From NCBI GenBank assembly GCA_963720475.1, contig OY970394.1:1178001-1242000 (forward strand): a stretch of 64,000 nucleotides of DNA, read 5' to 3'. The notes under the pieces were generated by a model. That model did no database searches. It saw only the letters and a list, made by a program, of their open reading frames with translations, and was not told the DNA's origin. Shown in pieces: positions 41,849-50,053 of this stretch. The position numbers and the translations under genes were made by a program. The stretch is from G963720475 sp963720475. Its GTDB lineage: Bacteria; Actinomycetota; Thermoleophilia; Solirubrobacterales; Thermoleophilaceae. Position 1 is the stretch's first letter, and each line of letters begins with the position of its first letter.

Positions 41849-42775
41849 ATGTCCTCCAACGTCTTCCCGACTGAGGACGAGGCCCTATCGCTGACGCTGG
41901 GGCCGGACAGCGTCGCGTGGAGCCGCGCGAGCGACGTGCGCGGCTTCCTGCTCGCGGGCTACGCGCTGCTGCTCCAGGTCTCGCACCCGACCGTCGGCGC
42001 CGGCGTGAAGGAGCACTCCGAGTACCAGAAGGACCCGTGGGGTCGGCTCTGGCGGACGGTGGACTTCGTGAACCTCTCCGTTTACGGCGGACGCAAGGCG
42101 ATTGCCACCGGGCGCGGCGTACGCGAGATGCACAAGCGGATCAAGGGCGAGAAGCCCGACGGGACGCAGTACCACGCGCTCGAGCCCGACGCCTACGCCT
42201 GGGTGCACGCGACCCTCTTCGACGCGATCGTCACCGTGCACGAGAACTTCGGCGATCGCATGACGAGCGACGAGATCGACCGCTTCTACATCGAGTGGCT
42301 CGGGATAGGAAGGCTGCTCGGCGTGCGCGAGGGCGACCTGCCGAAGCGCGTCGGCGAGTTCCGCCCCTACTTCGACGAGGTCGTCGAGAACACGCTCGAG
42401 CGCACCGCTGCCGCGGACGACGTGCTCGCGACGATGCGCAAGCCCGTCCGCCCGCCGGTCATTCCCCCCTCCGCCCAGCCGGTCTGGCGCCTGATCGGGG
42501 GAGGAACCGCGCACGTCACGGAGCTGTGCACGATCGGCTCGCTCCCGCCGGCGCTGCGCGAGCGGCTCGGCCTCACGTGGTCACGAGGGAAGCAAAGGGA
42601 ACTGCGGGCGCTGGCCCGGCTGTCGAGCTCGCTCACGCCGGTGATGCCGAAGGCCGCGCGGATCAATGGGCCCGTGTACCTGCGCCAGCGCGGCGGAGCG
42701 CCGTACTGCCACGAATGGTCGCCGCCGCGCTCGGAGGAGGGCGCACGCTCGCGCCCGCTCGAGAGCGCCGCCTGA
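41849..42775 (+). CDS. DUF2236 / MpaB-family oxygenase-like protein
   Basis: 308 residues of the oxygenase MpaB family, relatives of the heme-containing rubber oxygenase Lcp. The typical segment LLLQVSHPTVGAGVKEHSEY carries the conserved histidine and is followed by DPWGRLWRTVDFVNLSVYGG and then MHKRIKGEKPDGTQYHALEP and YAWVHATLFDAIVTV, whose histidine is the second conserved one. ATG 41849 has TAAGAT ten bases upstream and no ribosome-binding site; the track upstream is a shadow of the SDR gene. The substrate is unknown; family members oxidise a range of lipid or aromatic compounds. Confidence 0.85.
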   Translation: MSSNVFPTEDEALSLTLGPDSVAWSRASDVRGFLLAGYALLLQVSHPTVGAGVKEHSEYQKDPWGRLWRTVDFVNLSVYGGRKAIATGRGVREMHKRIKGEKPDGTQYHALEPDAYAWVHATLFDAIVTVHENFGDRMTSDEIDRFYIEWLGIGRLLGVREGDLPKRVGEFRPYFDEVVENTLERTAAADDVLATMRKPVRPPVIPPSAQPVWRLIGGGTAHVTELCTIGSLPPALRERLGLTWSRGKQRELRALARLSSSLTPVMPKAARINGPVYLRQRGGAPYCHEWSPPRSEEGARSRPLESAA

Positions 42776-42787
42776 CCTATCATCCGC

Positions 42788-42926
42788 GTGCCGATCGGCT
42801 CGCACTTTCTTCGAATTAGGGGGACGCCTTAGACGTACCGAGATCGCCCACGCGAAGGAGCTCCTCGACGCCGGCACGATCACCCAGGACGAGTTCGACA
42901 AGATCAAGCAGAAGGCGCTGGCCTAG
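42788..42926 (+). pseudogene. SHOCT-domain short protein, one frameshift
   Basis: The last 30 codons (EIAHAKELLDAGTITQDEFD then KIKQKALA) form a SHOCT domain, a short helical oligomerisation module usually at the end of small proteins. In the same frame there is no start codon after the MpaB gene. Reading from GTG 42788, which has TATCAT close upstream, the frame is lost at the TTT run 42806-42808; without one T it reads VPIGSHFFELGGRLRRTEIA and then the SHOCT part, a 45-residue protein. So a one-base insertion probably breaks a real small gene. Confidence 0.55.
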
Positions 42927-42962
42927 CCGCGCCCCCCGGGCACTCTGGGGATACTCAACGCA

Positions 42963-44597
42963 ATGACCAAGTGGGGCGTCCTCGGCGTTCTCTCCGTCGC
43001 CCAGTTCCTGATGGTGCTGGACCAGGCGGTGATGAACGTCTCGATCTCGCAGCTGGTCGAGGACTTCGACACCGACGTAACCACGATCCAGGCGGTGATC
43101 GCGCTGTACGCGCTGACGATGGCCGCCCTCATGATTGCCGGCGGCAAGATCGGCGACATCATCGGCCGCCGGCGCGCGTTCCAGATCGGGCTGGTCATCT
43201 ATGCCGCCGGCTCGGCGCTGACGGCGGCGTCATGGAACGTCGCGTCGCTGACGCTCGGATGGTCGATCCTCGAGGGCATCGGCGCGGCGCTGGTGTTGCC
43301 GGCGCTCGTCGCGCTCACGGCCGGCAACTACTCGGGGCGGGAGCGGGCGCTCGCCTACGGAGTGCTCGGGGGTGTCGCAGGCGCCGGGATCGCGGTCGGA
43401 CCGATCCTCGGCGGGTGGGTGACGACGGAGCTCACCTGGCGGGTCGTTTTCGCCGGCGAGGTCGTGTTGGCGGCGGGGATCTTGATCGGAACCCGGCTGT
43501 TCAGGGAGGCCAAGCTCGTGGGACCGAAGCCGCAGCTGGACTGGGTCGGGGCCGTGCTCGTCTCCCTCGGTCTCGCCCTGATCGTAATCGGAGTCCTGCA
43601 GGCGAGCAACTGGGGCTGGCTGAGGCCGCTCGACTCCCCAGTCGAGCCGTTCGGCTTCTCGCTCACGCCGTTCGTCGTCGCCGCGGGTGGGGTCGTCCTG
43701 GGCGGGTTCCGTTGGTGGCAGCGCCGCCGCGAGGCAACCGGCCGCGACCCGCTCGTGCACTTCCGCATGTTCAGGATCGAGACCATGCGCGGCGGGCTCT
43801 GGATGATGCTCGCCCAGAACCTGATCCTGATGGGGATCTTCTTCACGATCCCGCTCTACCTCCAGATCGTTCAGGGCCTCGACGCACTCGAGACAGGTGT
43901 GCGCATGCTCCCCGCTTCGGTTGGGCTGTTCGTCGCCGCCCTCGGCGGTTCTGCGCTTTCGGCGCGGTCGTCGCCCCGGCTGCTCGTGCGGATCGGCTTG
44001 GTCATCACGCTCGCGTCGATCATCATGCTGTTGGCCGTGATCGAGCCCGTGCTCGACACGGGCCCGTTCCTTGCCGCGATGGGCGTGCTCGGCGTGGGGA
44101 TGGGGCTGATCGTCTCCCAGCTCGGCAACGTCGTCCAGTCCGCGGTGAGCGACGACGATCGCAGCGAGGCCGGCGGGCTCCAGTACACCGCCCAGCAGCT
44201 CGGCTCCTCGCTCGGAACCGCGCTGCTCGGCGCGGTCGTCATCAGCGGCCTGATCGCGGCGTTCTCGAACAACGTGCAGGCGGACAACCACGTCTCCCAG
44301 AGCGTGAAGGACGAGGTCCAGGTGCGACTCGGGGGCGACGTCAGCTTCGTTGCCTCGGACGAGGTCCGTGGCAGCGCGGAGGAAGCGGGGGTGGAGGCGA
44401 AGACCACGGACGCGCTGGTCGAGAGCTACGAGGACGCCCAGATCGACGCGCTCAAGACCGCGTTGCTGTTCGCGGGGCTGATCGTCCTCGCCTCGTTCTT
44501 CGCGACGCGCCGGCTGCCGACCGATCCCCTCGGTGAGCCGGAAGCCGAAGCTCCGCCCGCCGGCGCCGAGCCGGCAGGCGCGGGCGCAGCCGCATGA
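42963..44597 (+). CDS. MFS transporter, DHA2 (EmrB/QacA) type
   Basis: 544 residues with about 14 hydrophobic segments, the DHA2 drug:H+ antiporter layout. Motif D1 is LMVLDQAVMNVSISQLV at the first helix, motif A is GGKIGDIIGRRRAFQIG between helices 2 and 3, and motif C is GVAGAGIAVGPILGGWV in helix 5. A longer extracytoplasmic insert before the last helix contains many charged residues (about residues 430-500). It exports hydrophobic compounds using the proton gradient. ATG 42963 has GATACT seven bases upstream. The stop overlaps the ATG of an ion-channel gene (ATGA), so the two are co-translated. Confidence 0.92.
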   Translation: MTKWGVLGVLSVAQFLMVLDQAVMNVSISQLVEDFDTDVTTIQAVIALYALTMAALMIAGGKIGDIIGRRRAFQIGLVIYAAGSALTAASWNVASLTLGWSILEGIGAALVLPALVALTAGNYSGRERALAYGVLGGVAGAGIAVGPILGGWVTTELTWRVVFAGEVVLAAGILIGTRLFREAKLVGPKPQLDWVGAVLVSLGLALIVIGVLQASNWGWLRPLDSPVEPFGFSLTPFVVAAGGVVLGGFRWWQRRREATGRDPLVHFRMFRIETMRGGLWMMLAQNLILMGIFFTIPLYLQIVQGLDALETGVRMLPASVGLFVAALGGSALSARSSPRLLVRIGLVITLASIIMLLAVIEPVLDTGPFLAAMGVLGVGMGLIVSQLGNVVQSAVSDDDRSEAGGLQYTAQQLGSSLGTALLGAVVISGLIAAFSNNVQADNHVSQSVKDEVQVRLGGDVSFVASDEVRGSAEEAGVEAKTTDALVESYEDAQIDALKTALLFAGLIVLASFFATRRLPTDPLGEPEAEAPPAGAEPAGAGAAA

Positions 44598-45277
44598 GCT
44601 CGGAGATGCCCCGCTTCGAGGCCGACCCGGCGCGCGTGCGCTACGGGCAGCTGCTCGCCCTGATCACCTTCTCGCTCATCTTTCAGCTCGCGGCTCCGGT
44701 GGAGGACTGGTCGCGGGTGGTTACGGTCGCGCTCCAAGGGTCCGCGTTCGTGCTCGCGCTCCGGGTCGCAGACGCGCCACGGCGGCTCGTCCACGCCGCC
44801 GTGGTCGTAGCGACGGCCGGACTCATAGCCGGGATAGCGGTAGTCGTCGGCGATCGCGATGCGGGCGCCGACGTGATGATCGTCGTCAACCTGCTGCTCG
44901 TTGTCGTCGCGGCGAGTGCGATCGCCGTCGGAGTCGTGCGCCACGTGCTTGCGGACCGTGGCGTCACGCTCGCCTCGATGTTCGGCGTCCTGAGCATCTA
45001 TCTGTTGCTCGGGATGATGTTCGCGTTCATCTACTCCGCCCTGAACCAGTTCGGCGCCGAGCCCGTGTTCGCGCAGCCGGTCGACCCGAAACAGCCGGAC
45101 TTCCTCTACTTCAGCTTTTCGACGCTGACGACGACCGGGTTCGGCGACATCACCGCCCAAACCGGCCCGGGGCGGGCGACGGCGATCGCCGAGGCGCTGA
45201 TCGGTCAGGTGTACCTGGTGACGGTCGTCGCGGCGATCGTTTCAAACCTGAGGCCGCGCCGGACGGACGCCGGCTAG
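44594..45277 (+). CDS. two-helix-pore potassium-channel-like membrane protein
   Basis: 227 residues with about five hydrophobic segments (near 15-35, 45-60, 68-85, 95-115 and 125-150), a pore loop and a last helix near 195-215. The loop SFSTLTTTGFGDITAQTGPG carries TTGFGD, a variant of the TVGYGD selectivity filter, preceded by the pore-helix sequence FLYFSF. The helix after it, AEALIGQVYLVTVVAAIVSN, is the inner pore helix. This fits the Ion_trans_2 family (bacterial potassium-type channel) fused to extra N-terminal helices. There is no RCK or cyclic-nucleotide domain. It is translationally coupled to the upstream MFS exporter. Confidence 0.85.
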   Translation: MSSEMPRFEADPARVRYGQLLALITFSLIFQLAAPVEDWSRVVTVALQGSAFVLALRVADAPRRLVHAAVVVATAGLIAGIAVVVGDRDAGADVMIVVNLLLVVVAASAIAVGVVRHVLADRGVTLASMFGVLSIYLLLGMMFAFIYSALNQFGAEPVFAQPVDPKQPDFLYFSFSTLTTTGFGDITAQTGPGRATAIAEALIGQVYLVTVVAAIVSNLRPRRTDAG

Positions 45278-45323
45278 GGCGACCGCAGGTGAGCCCCGCC
45301 CCGACGGCGGGAACCATTCACCA

Positions 45324-45740
45324 ATGACGGAGGAGGACGACACCCTCAGGGAGGGCTACGCGACCTTCAATCGCGGCGACTTCGAGCAGGCGCTCACCTA
45401 CTGGCACCCAGACGCCGTGATCGACCGCTCGATGAACTTCGGCGACCCCGGGGTCTACGAGGGTCTCGACGGGGTCCGCCGCTTCTACGAGTCGATCTTC
45501 GAGCAGTACTCGGAGTTCCGGATCGAGCCTGAGGAAGTGATCCCGGCCGGCGAAGACAAGCTCGTGGTCATCGCGCGCACGGTCGGGCGCCACAAGCTCA
45601 GCGGCATGGAGGTCGAGGATGTCGAGATCAATGTCTGGACGCTGCGCGACGGCAAGGCGATCCACGTGCAGCTCTTCAGCGACCGCGACGAGGCGCTGCA
45701 GGCCGCCGGCCTCGACCCGGCCGCGCACGCGCTCGATTAG
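45324..45740 (+). CDS. NTF2/SnoaL-like protein
   Basis: 138 residues. Pattern: EEDDTLREGYATFNRGDFEQ, ALTYWHPDAVIDRSM, loop YEGLDGVRRFYESIFEQYSE, strands FRIEPEEVIPAGEDKLVVIA and ELNVWTLR-like segment VEINVWTLRDGKAIHVQLF. It ends EALQAAGLDP, a tail shared with the copies at 49567 and 50054 (EALAAVGL, EALEAVGL). No catalytic residues are evident. No clear operon partner; it lies 46 bases after the ion-channel gene and is convergent with a secreted-protein gene. Confidence 0.85.
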   Translation: MTEEDDTLREGYATFNRGDFEQALTYWHPDAVIDRSMNFGDPGVYEGLDGVRRFYESIFEQYSEFRIEPEEVIPAGEDKLVVIARTVGRHKLSGMEVEDVEINVWTLRDGKAIHVQLFSDRDEALQAAGLDPAAHALD

Positions 45741-45766
45741 CGGCGCGGCGGGTCGAGAGCACTACC

Positions 45767-46402
45767 TCAGGGTGAGATCGGCGCGCTCTGCTGAACGCCG
45801 TTGTCGATCCACGACACCGACAGCCCGTTCGAGGCCATCGTCAGCGAAACGCTATTGATGCCCGCGCCCGTATCGAGCGTGCGCTGGCCCTTTCCGTCGT
45901 GTGCCTGCACCGTGGTCGGGAACGCCGGCGGGCTGTTGTCGTCCTTCGCGATCCACGCGATGGAGCCGTTGCCGTTCGCGACCAGGTCCGACACCTCGGG
46001 GTCCCCCGCCGTCGGAGACCCGGGCACGATCGAATCGTTGATCGTCCGCTTGCCCGTTCGCAGGTTCCACGCCTCGACCTGACCCTCGTCGCTCGCCTGG
46101 TCATCGAAGAACGCGACGAAGTCGCCGCGCGTAAGGACGAGCTCCCGCAGGCTGAAGCCCTGCGGGTTGTTGTTCGAGTCGATCAGAACCGACTTGTTGC
46201 GCTTGAAGATGCAGCCGTAGAAATCGTCCTCTCCATACAGCCCAGCATGCTGGACCTTGTAGATCCGCATGACCGAGTTCTTGGCGATCGTCCTCGAGTT
46301 CGTCTTCGAACAAGCAGCCGCCGCCTCGGCCGGCCCAGCGAAGGCCAGCGCAGCCAGCGCCCCGGCGACCGCAAGTGACAGGAACAAACGCGGGTACCTC
46401 AT
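45767..46402 (-). CDS. secreted protein, paralogue of the 48129 gene
   Basis: 211 residues from ATG 46402 (AAGGAG upstream). A signal peptide covers residues 1-26 (LSLAVAGALAALAFAGPAEA). The mature protein starts with a cysteine pair region (AACSKTNSRTIAKNSVMRIY then FYGCIFKRN) and continues with short beta-rich repeats that look like part of a propeller: VEAWNLRTGKRTINDSIV, ANGNGSIAWIAKDDNSPPAF, LTMASNGLSVSWIDNG. A paralogue with the same order lies at 48129. The open frame continues upstream into the acyl-CoA dehydrogenase gene only as a shadow. Role unknown; extracellular or envelope. Confidence 0.8.
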   Translation of the reverse strand: MRYPRLFLSLAVAGALAALAFAGPAEAAAACSKTNSRTIAKNSVMRIYKVQHAGLYGEDDFYGCIFKRNKSVLIDSNNNPQGFSLRELVLTRGDFVAFFDDQASDEGQVEAWNLRTGKRTINDSIVPGSPTAGDPEVSDLVANGNGSIAWIAKDDNSPPAFPTTVQAHDGKGQRTLDTGAGINSVSLTMASNGLSVSWIDNGVQQSAPISP

Positions 46403-46479
46403 CTCACATCTCCTTCGGAGTCGGACTCCCCCGCGACCTGATTCAGACTGTAGCGCCGAAACCTCGTTTCGGTGCGGCG

Positions 46480-47622
46480 CTAGAGGCCTAGCTGCTTGCT
46501 CAGGATCTCGCTCATGATCTCGTCGGTGCCGCCGCCGATCGGACCGAGGCGCAGGTCGCGCGCCGCGCGCTCGACCTCGTACTCCTTCATGTAGCCGGCG
46601 CCACCGAAGATCTGGAGCACCTCGTCGGCGACGTCGAAGGCATCGCGCTGGGTCTTCAACTTTGCGATCGTGACCTCGCGCGTCGCGTCCTGGCCCTCGG
46701 AGAACAAGCGCAGGCCGTGGTAGGTGATCGCGCGGCCGGTCTCGAGCTTGACCGCGATCTCGGCGAGCTTGTGGCGGATGACCTGGTGCTTGCCGATCGG
46801 CCGTCCGAACGCCTCGCGCTCCTGCGCGTATTGGATGCCCTGCTCGAGCAGACGCTGCATCGCGGCGACGGCGCCAAGCGCCATCAGCAGCCGCTCCCAC
46901 TGGAAGTTGGCCATGATCAGGTAGAAGCCCTTGTTCTCCTCGCCGAGCAGGTTCTCCTCGGGCACGAAGACGTCGTTGAACGCGAGCTCGCCGGTGTCGG
47001 ACGCGTGCCAGCCCATCTTCTCCAGCTTGCTCGCGACCTCGTAGCCCTCCATCTCGCGCTCGAGGATCAGGAACGACAGCCCCTGGTGGCCGCCCTCCTG
47101 CGTCGTCTTCACGGCGCAGACGAGGAAGTCGGCGCGCACGCCGTTCGTGATGAAGGTCTTGGCGCCGTTGACGACGTAGCCGCCGTCCACCTTCTTCGCG
47201 AACGTCTTGATCCCGGCGACGTCGGAGCCCGCGTCGGGCTCGGTGATCCCGAGTGCTGCGATCTTCTCGCCGCGGATCGCGGGGACGAGGTAGCGCTGCT
47301 TCTGGTCCTCGGTGCCGAACTTCCACACCGGCGGCGTCGCGATCCCGATGTGCGCGCCTATGCCGGCGGCGAGGCCGCCCGAACCGCAGCGCGAGAGCTC
47401 CTCGGTGAAGACGGCGTCGTGGATGTAGTCGCCGCCCTGGCCGCCGTACTCCTCCGGGTACTTGAGCCCGAGGAATCCGACCGATGCCAGCTTCTCGAAC
47501 ACCTCGTTCGGGAACCAGCGCTCGTCCTCCCACTGCATCGCGTGCGGGCGGAGCTCCTTCTCGACGAAGCGCCGGATCGACTCGCGCAGCTCCTCGTGCT
47601 CAGGTGTGAAAGGCGGCGTCAA
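46480..47622 (-). CDS. acyl-CoA dehydrogenase
   Basis: 380 residues of the FAD-dependent acyl-CoA dehydrogenase family, which introduces a trans-2,3 double bond into acyl-CoA and passes electrons to ETF. Motifs: EEYGGQGGDYIHDAVFTEEL, ALGITEPDAGSDVAGIKTFA (substrate loop), SFLILEREMEGYEV, RPIGKHQVIRHKLAEIAVKL and the C-terminal IFGGAGYMKEYEVERAARDL with the catalytic-loop tail GGGTDEIMSEILSKQLGL. Start TTG 47622 gives a normal N-terminus (FTPEHEELRESIRRFVEKEL). A second enzyme of the same family lies at 50459-51649. Chain length is not predictable. Confidence 0.94.
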   Translation of the reverse strand: MTPPFTPEHEELRESIRRFVEKELRPHAMQWEDERWFPNEVFEKLASVGFLGLKYPEEYGGQGGDYIHDAVFTEELSRCGSGGLAAGIGAHIGIATPPVWKFGTEDQKQRYLVPAIRGEKIAALGITEPDAGSDVAGIKTFAKKVDGGYVVNGAKTFITNGVRADFLVCAVKTTQEGGHQGLSFLILEREMEGYEVASKLEKMGWHASDTGELAFNDVFVPEENLLGEENKGFYLIMANFQWERLLMALGAVAAMQRLLEQGIQYAQEREAFGRPIGKHQVIRHKLAEIAVKLETGRAITYHGLRLFSEGQDATREVTIAKLKTQRDAFDVADEVLQIFGGAGYMKEYEVERAARDLRLGPIGGGTDEIMSEILSKQLGL

Positions 47623-47674
47623 CGCACGCTCCCCCCGCTGCGCTCGAACCCTGGGGCGCCGTTCGACGATCCGC

Positions 47675-48109
47675 TCATGCGGGCGCCTTCCAGTCGTCCA
47701 TCGTCGTGTGGCCGCGGCCGGCGTGGTCGAACCCGAGCAGGTCGCCCTGCGGGTTCTTCTTCCCGCCGTGGTGGTAGGCGCGCACCTCGCAGATCAGGCC
47801 GTCGCGGAAGCGGAAGAACTCGGCCCCGCGGTCGAGCCGCTGCTCGTCCGAGCGCGGGTCGCGCCAGGTCATCGTCCACTCGATGCAAGCCTGCTCGCCG
47901 TCGTCGATCGCGTTCTCGCAGAACCACTGGCCGTCGATATTCGCGACCGCCCAGGCGGCGTACTCGGCGATCGCGCGGCCACCCTCGTGCGGTCCCAGGC
48001 GCGTGTAGTAGTGGGTCGCGTCGTCGGTGAAGTGCGCGGCGACCGCGTCCGCGTCCCCCGTGTTGAGCGCGTCGTAGTAGCTGCGCACGTGCTCGACCAG
48101 ATCTCCCAT
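47675..48109 (-). CDS. NTF2/SnoaL-like protein
   Basis: 144 residues from ATG 48109; the longer frame to 48238 would run into the divergent secreted-protein gene. NTF2 layout: MGDLVEHVRSYYDALNTGDA, VAAHFTDDATHYYTRLG, EGGRAIAEYAAWAVANIDGQ, EQACIEWTMTWRDPRSDEQR, and EFFRFRDGLICEVRAYHHGG, a late segment with two histidines and an aromatic that could line the pocket. It lies 52 bases upstream of the acyl-CoA dehydrogenase start on the same strand, so co-transcription is possible. Confidence 0.83.
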   Translation of the reverse strand: MGDLVEHVRSYYDALNTGDADAVAAHFTDDATHYYTRLGPHEGGRAIAEYAAWAVANIDGQWFCENAIDDGEQACIEWTMTWRDPRSDEQRLDRGAEFFRFRDGLICEVRAYHHGGKKNPQGDLLGFDHAGRGHTTMDDWKAPA

Positions 48110-48128
48110 CACGGGGTATCTTGGCAGC

Positions 48129-48773
48129 GTGAGGCGTGGACTTGCGGTCTCCCTCGGGCTCTTTGCGGCGACGATCGTCGCCGGGGCTGCGCCTGCGGAG
48201 GCCGCCTCGAAGCTGCCGTCCTGCTCGAAGAACGGCACGACCCTCGAGAAGAGCGAGTCGGTGCGCGTCTACGAGCTGAGCGACGACGAGGGCAACCACA
48301 CGATCAAGGCTTGCCGGATCGCGACGCGCAAGCGGACGACGCTGTCCGAGTACTTCAGCTGCGACTGCAGCACCGGCGATGAGAGCCCGCCCGACTCGAT
48401 CCAGCTGAACGGCCTGATCGTCCTCGTCATCACAAGTCCCACGACCGGGCCGCCCGGCAGCGACGGGCCGCCCACCGGCGCCCCACCGACCACGACCACT
48501 CCGATTACCCCGGTCGTCCCGAACCAGGCCCTCAGCGTGTTCGACCTCGGCAGCGGCTTCCGGCGCACCGTCTTCGCGCGACCGACCGAGTTGGTCCTGC
48601 GACGTCAGGGTTCGTTCGCCTACCGGCAGGGGGCAGAGCTTCACGCAGTGCCGCGGAAGGGCCAGGACACGGTGATCGACGCCGGCCCCGTGGAGGCCGG
48701 CACGCTGCGGCTCGAGGGCAAGACGCTCAGCTGGATCGGCGCCGGCCAGGCGCGCACCGCAACGCTCGACTAG
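48129..48773 (+). CDS. secreted protein, paralogue of the 45767 gene
   Basis: 214 residues from GTG 48129, with TATCTT six bases upstream and no ribosome-binding site. A signal peptide (residues 1-26) ends AEAA. The mature protein begins SKLPSCSKNGTTLEKSESVR and VYELSDDEGN, with cysteine positions similar to the paralogue at 45767 (CSK...C). A threonine/proline/glycine-rich linker (GPPGSDGPPTGAPPTTTTP) lies in the middle, absent from the paralogue. The C-terminal repeats ALSVFDLGSGFRRTVFARPT and LRLEGKTLSWIGAGQARTAT match the other protein's LSVSWIDNGVQ. It is likely an envelope protein; no catalytic site is visible. Confidence 0.8.
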   Translation: MRRGLAVSLGLFAATIVAGAAPAEAASKLPSCSKNGTTLEKSESVRVYELSDDEGNHTIKACRIATRKRTTLSEYFSCDCSTGDESPPDSIQLNGLIVLVITSPTTGPPGSDGPPTGAPPTTTTPITPVVPNQALSVFDLGSGFRRTVFARPTELVLRRQGSFAYRQGAELHAVPRKGQDTVIDAGPVEAGTLRLEGKTLSWIGAGQARTATLD

Positions 48774-48785
48774 GCTCGCGCGCAG

Positions 48786-49487
48786 ATGAGCGGCGAGGGA
48801 CAGGTCGCGCTGGTCACCGGCGCCGCGCGCGGGATCGGCAAGGAGGTCGCGCGCCAACTCGCGGCCGACGGCTACACGGTCCTGCTCGCCGCTCGCGACC
48901 TCGCGAAGGGCGAGGCGGCCGCGGCCGAGATCGAGGGAGACGTGCGTGCGATCGAGCTCGACCCCGGCGACCCAGCGAGCGTCGAGGCCGCGGCGAACGC
49001 GGTCGCGTCCGATCCCGGCCGGCTCGACGTGCTCGTCAACAACGCCGGTCACGGCCCCGACTTCGGCGTCTCGGGCACCGAGCCCGACTTCGACAAGATC
49101 GAGCAGACGCTCGAGGTCAACCTCTACGGCGCCTATCGCACGGCTGTCGCGCTATTGCCGCTGCTTCGTGCGAGCGAGCACGGCCGGATCGTCAACGTCT
49201 CGTCCGGCATGGGCGGCATCACGGAGATGGGCGGCTGGTCGCCCGGCTACCGGATCTCGAAGGCCGGGCTGAACGCCGTCACGCGCATCCTCTCGACCGA
49301 GCTCGCCGACGACGGCGTGCTCGTCAACTCCGCCTGCCCCGGCTTCGTCGCGACCGACATGGGCGCGCCGATGGGGGCGCAGAAGTCCGTCGAGGACGGC
49401 GCCGCCGGGATCGTCTGGCTCGCCACCCTCCCCGACGACGGGCCGACCGGCGGGTTTTTCCGCGACCAGAACCCCATCGCCTTCTAA
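48786..49487 (+). CDS. short-chain dehydrogenase/reductase
   Basis: 233 residues. VTGAARGIGKEVARQLA is the cofactor motif, LLAARDLAKGEAAA follows beta-2 (basic Arg, favouring NADPH), VLVNNAGHGPDFG, IVNVSSGMGGI and YRISKAGLNAVTRILSTELA (Tyr-x3-Lys) and NSACPGFVATDMG complete the set. The C-terminus DDGPTGGFFRDQNPIAF resembles carbonyl reductase-type SDRs. ATG 48786 lies 12 bases after the secreted-protein stop. It is downstream of that gene on the same strand and probably in the same transcript. Substrate unknown. Confidence 0.88.
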   Translation: MSGEGQVALVTGAARGIGKEVARQLAADGYTVLLAARDLAKGEAAAAEIEGDVRAIELDPGDPASVEAAANAVASDPGRLDVLVNNAGHGPDFGVSGTEPDFDKIEQTLEVNLYGAYRTAVALLPLLRASEHGRIVNVSSGMGGITEMGGWSPGYRISKAGLNAVTRILSTELADDGVLVNSACPGFVATDMGAPMGAQKSVEDGAAGIVWLATLPDDGPTGGFFRDQNPIAF

Positions 49488-49513
49488 CAAGCGATTGCGG
49501 GATACACCCCGGA

Positions 49514-49557
49514 GCCGTAGCACTTCGGCTGCGCACGCGTATGGGAGCGGCGATACT
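49514..49557 (+). promoter_or_regulatory. inverted repeat plus -10 box before the first tandem NTF2-like gene
   Basis: GCCGTAG-CA-CTTCGGC (49514-49529, one mismatch) lies upstream of GATACT (49552-49557), which is nine bases before ATG 49567; there is no ribosome-binding site. A nearly identical arrangement precedes the next gene (50001-50044), where the repeat is perfect. The repeat could be an operator, or the hairpin of a terminator for the preceding gene. Confidence 0.5.
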
Positions 49558-49566
49558 GCGCGGGCG

Positions 49567-49995
49567 ATGTCGCAGGAGAACGTGGAGCTCATACAACGGG
49601 TCTTCGAGGCATTCAATCGCGAGGACACCGCAGCGCTGGCCGCGCTCTCCGATGAAGACTTGGAGTTCATCTCCGTGTTTGCGGAAGTGGATACGGGCGG
49701 GGCTATCCACCGGGGCCGCAAGTTGTGGGCGACCTACTTCGCCCGCATACACGAGACCTGGGACGAGTGGCGCACTGAGGATGTCCGCATCTTCGACGCT
49801 GGCGACGATCGCGTTGCTGTGGTTTTCCGCTTGATTGGCAAGGGGAAAAGCAGCGGCGTCCCAGTCGAGCGTGAGGTCGGTTTGGCACACACGCTCCGCA
49901 AAGGGAAGCTGTGGCGGATGCGCGTCTATCTCGATTCAGGCGAAGCCCTCGCAGCCGTGGGACTATCGGAGGAGGGCGGACCGATTCAGCGCTAA
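49567..49995 (+). CDS. NTF2/SnoaL-like protein (tandem copy 1)
   Basis: 142 residues starting MSQENVELIQRVFEAFNRED; this opening is shared with the next gene (MSQENVEVVRAVIDGWLRGD). NTF2 pattern: LEFISVFAEVDTGGAIHRG, KLWATYFARIHETWDEWRTE, VRIFDAGDDRVAVVFRLIGK, LAHTLRKGKLWRMRVYLDSG. The tail EALAAVGLSEEGG is also like the other copies. Preceded by GATACT nine bases before ATG 49567. The two genes with their upstream DNA look like an old tandem duplication. No partner enzyme is nearby that would reveal the substrate. Confidence 0.82.
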   Translation: MSQENVELIQRVFEAFNREDTAALAALSDEDLEFISVFAEVDTGGAIHRGRKLWATYFARIHETWDEWRTEDVRIFDAGDDRVAVVFRLIGKGKSSGVPVEREVGLAHTLRKGKLWRMRVYLDSGEALAAVGLSEEGGPIQR

Positions 49996-50000
49996 CGCAA

Positions 50001-50044
50001 GCCGTAGCACTACGGCTGCGCCCGCGTAAGCGAGCCGCGATACT
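50001..50044 (+). promoter_or_regulatory. perfect inverted repeat plus -10 box before the second tandem NTF2-like gene
   Basis: GCCGTAG-CA-CTACGGC (50001-50016) is a perfect 16-base inverted repeat; GATACT is at 50039-50044, nine bases before ATG 50054. The stretch from the -10 box into the coding sequence (GATACTGCGCGGGCGATGTC and CAGGAGAACGT) is identical to the copy before 49567, so promoter and gene were duplicated together. Confidence 0.55.
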
Positions 50045-50053
50045 GCGCGGGCG

